From assembly GCF_041080625.1 (NCBI RefSeq), contig NZ_CP163518.1, positions 1,178,001 through 1,242,000 on the forward strand: a DNA stretch of 64,000 bases. The letters are read 5' to 3'. Shown in pieces: positions 62,869-64,000 of the stretch. Under the pieces are notes generated by a model. The model had not been told where the DNA came from and ran no database searches. It saw nothing but the letters and a program-made list of their open reading frames with translations. Source of the stretch: Streptomyces sp. CG1. GTDB taxonomy: Bacteria > Actinomycetota > Actinomycetes > Streptomycetales > Streptomycetaceae. The position numbers and the translations under genes were made by a program. The stretch's first letter is position 1; every line of letters starts with the position of its first letter.

Positions 62869-64000
62869 TGGCTCTGCCAAGATTTCCGTGAAACCGATCA
62901 TGCTCCCGTGCGCCGGTGACGCTCCGTCACCTGAAGCGTGACAATCGCCGAGTGTGAGGAGCTGCTGAAGACCGTGTTACCGCACCTGGGCGGGGTGCTG
63001 GTGGAGCAAGTGAGCCCCGAGACAGGGGTGTTACGCATCGTGGCCAGAACCTCGGAGGCGGTGCCTGCGCCGTGTCCGGGCTGCGGGATACTCTCGGCAC
63101 GCTGGCACAGCGGATACCGGCGCCGTCTCGCGGACGGTGTGGTCGGCGGGCGGCAGGTCTGCATCGAGCTGACCATCCGCCGTCTGTTCTGCGATGCGCC
63201 GGGATGTGTACGGGTGACCTTCGCCGAGCAGGTGGAGGGGTTGACCGTGCGCTACGGGCGCCGGACACCGCAGCTTGGAAGCTTGCTGGGCGCGATCGCG
63301 GTCGCCCTGGCCGGACGGGCCGGCGAACGCCTGGTGGCCCGGCTGGCGGCGCCAGTCAGCCGGACGACCCTGCTTGCCCTGATCATGGCCCTGCCCGACC
63401 CGCCCGCCGCAACGCCCCGGGTGCTCGGGGTGGACGAGTTCGCCCTGCGCAAGGGCCACCACAACTACGGCACGGTGCTGGTCGACTGCGAGACCCGTGC
63501 CCCGGTTGACCTGTTGCCCGAGCGGGAAGCGGCCACCTTCGCGGCCTGGCTCACCGAGCACCCGGGCGTGGAGATCATTTGCCGCGACCGCGGTGGCACC
63601 TATGCCGACGGTGCCCGCGCCGGAGCCCCCGGCGCCGTACAAATTGCTGATCTCTGGCACATCTGGCACAACCTCGCCGAGGCCGTGAAACGCCTGGTCA
63701 GCCGGCATAGCGCGTGTCTGCGGGATCCGGCTCCGATCCCGGGCGAGGCTCCCGAGGTCCTGCACCCGCCCGTCTCCAAGGCGGGCCGGTTGGCCGCCAG
63801 GGTCGAGCAGCACCACACGGCCGTGCACGACCTCCTCGACCAGGGACTGGGTATCCGGGCCGTCGCCCGCCACCTCGGCTTGGCCGTGAACACCGTCCGA
63901 CGCTATGCCCGGGCCGACACCTGGCAGGAACTCGCCACCGGCCGCTGGCAGAACCTCCCCAGCGCCCTGGACCCCTACAAGCCTTACCTGCACCAACGCT
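62869..64000 (+). mobile_element. ISL3-family insertion sequence, right part outside window
   Basis: An ISL3-type left end (GGCTCTGCCAAGATTTCCG at 62869) is followed by a transposase gene that runs off the window. It lies 20 bases beyond the cut CRISPR repeat. Confidence 0.75.
62938..64000 (+). CDS. ISL3-family transposase, 3' partial
   Basis: At least 354 codons, open to the window end. The N-terminal zinc finger is PCPGCG with a later CDAPGC. VLGVDEFALRKGHHNYGTVL near residue 165 carries the first catalytic Asp and ICRDRGGTYADGA near 215 the second. An HTH-like region (GIRAVARHLGLAVNTVRRYA) lies near 315. GTG 62938 is the likely start. No frameshift is visible, so it may be active. Confidence 0.87.
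   Translation, partial: MTIAECEELLKTVLPHLGGVLVEQVSPETGVLRIVARTSEAVPAPCPGCGILSARWHSGYRRRLADGVVGGRQVCIELTIRRLFCDAPGCVRVTFAEQVEGLTVRYGRRTPQLGSLLGAIAVALAGRAGERLVARLAAPVSRTTLLALIMALPDPPAATPRVLGVDEFALRKGHHNYGTVLVDCETRAPVDLLPEREAATFAAWLTEHPGVEIICRDRGGTYADGARAGAPGAVQIADLWHIWHNLAEAVKRLVSRHSACLRDPAPIPGEAPEVLHPPVSKAGRLAARVEQHHTAVHDLLDQGLGIRAVARHLGLAVNTVRRYARADTWQELATGRWQNLPSALDPYKPYLHQR

Noticed and set aside
61790..62919. Open frames across the CRISPR array with repeated SPPRRRGA / ITPASAGST peptides
   Set aside because: They are translations of the CRISPR repeats, not proteins.

Overview
The window looks like accessory DNA from a Streptomyces (or close actinomycete) chromosome. Codon third positions are overwhelmingly G/C, GTG and TTG starts and 4-nt stop/start overlaps are common, and most intact genes belong to families typical of that genus. 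Much of it is mobile or decaying DNA, as expected of a chromosome arm or stacked integration sites. I saw no tRNA or rRNA genes.

Layout. (1) 1-10.9 kb: ordinary and broken chromosomal genes. These are a carotenoid-cleavage oxygenase interrupted by a frameshift, a DinB-like protein, adenosine deaminase, a VOC protein, a BlaI/M56 sensor pair, an aldo/keto reductase remnant with an internal inversion, a large frameshifted NTPase-type regulator, an aldehyde dehydrogenase, and the C-terminal half of an ECF sigma factor. (2) 10.9-20 kb: an integrase/excisionase-type module next to the truncated sigma gene, then a recombinase lacking its catalytic domain, an MBL hydrolase, an XRE regulator, an SDR, a WhiB-like protein and a pentapeptide-repeat membrane protein. 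(3) 20-29.2 kb: a rightward run of small phage/plasmid-style genes (ParB-like, VRR-NUC nuclease, poly-gamma-glutamate hydrolase, many unknowns), ending in a three-gene ParB / ParB-methyltransferase / unknown cassette. (4) 29.2-33.2 kb: an IS5-type element, a lipoprotein gene, an IS5 end remnant and an IS701-type element with about 106-bp inverted ends. (5) 33.2-38.6 kb: small unknown, FG-GAP remnant, TetR plus YciI-like pair, HAD hydrolase and NB-ARC regulator.

(6) 38.6-47.9 kb is the most coherent functional block: OsmC, a flavoprotein with a Met-rich head, a histidine-phosphatase/membrane fusion, an MFS carrier and a sodium:solute symporter in one tight rightward operon, followed by a TetR regulator and a peroxiredoxin-like gene. 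Three copies of one inverted-repeat motif sit upstream of the NB-ARC/OsmC divergent pair, the TetR gene and the peroxiredoxin-like gene, which suggests a single redox- or electrophile-responsive regulon.

(7) 47.9-55.9 kb: an integrase-bearing element at the 3' end of a serine-protease gene. Its integrase gene is split by a nested Tn554-like transposon with three genes (tnpA/tnpB/tnpC type), and it also carries a protein with nine tandem zinc ribbons fused to a degenerate recombinase core. (8) 56.9-64 kb: alpha/beta hydrolase, truncated methionyl-tRNA synthetase, phage terminase small and large subunits, a type I-E-like CRISPR array (20 repeats plus a cut repeat) without cas genes here, and an ISL3 element running off the window end beside the damaged end of the array.
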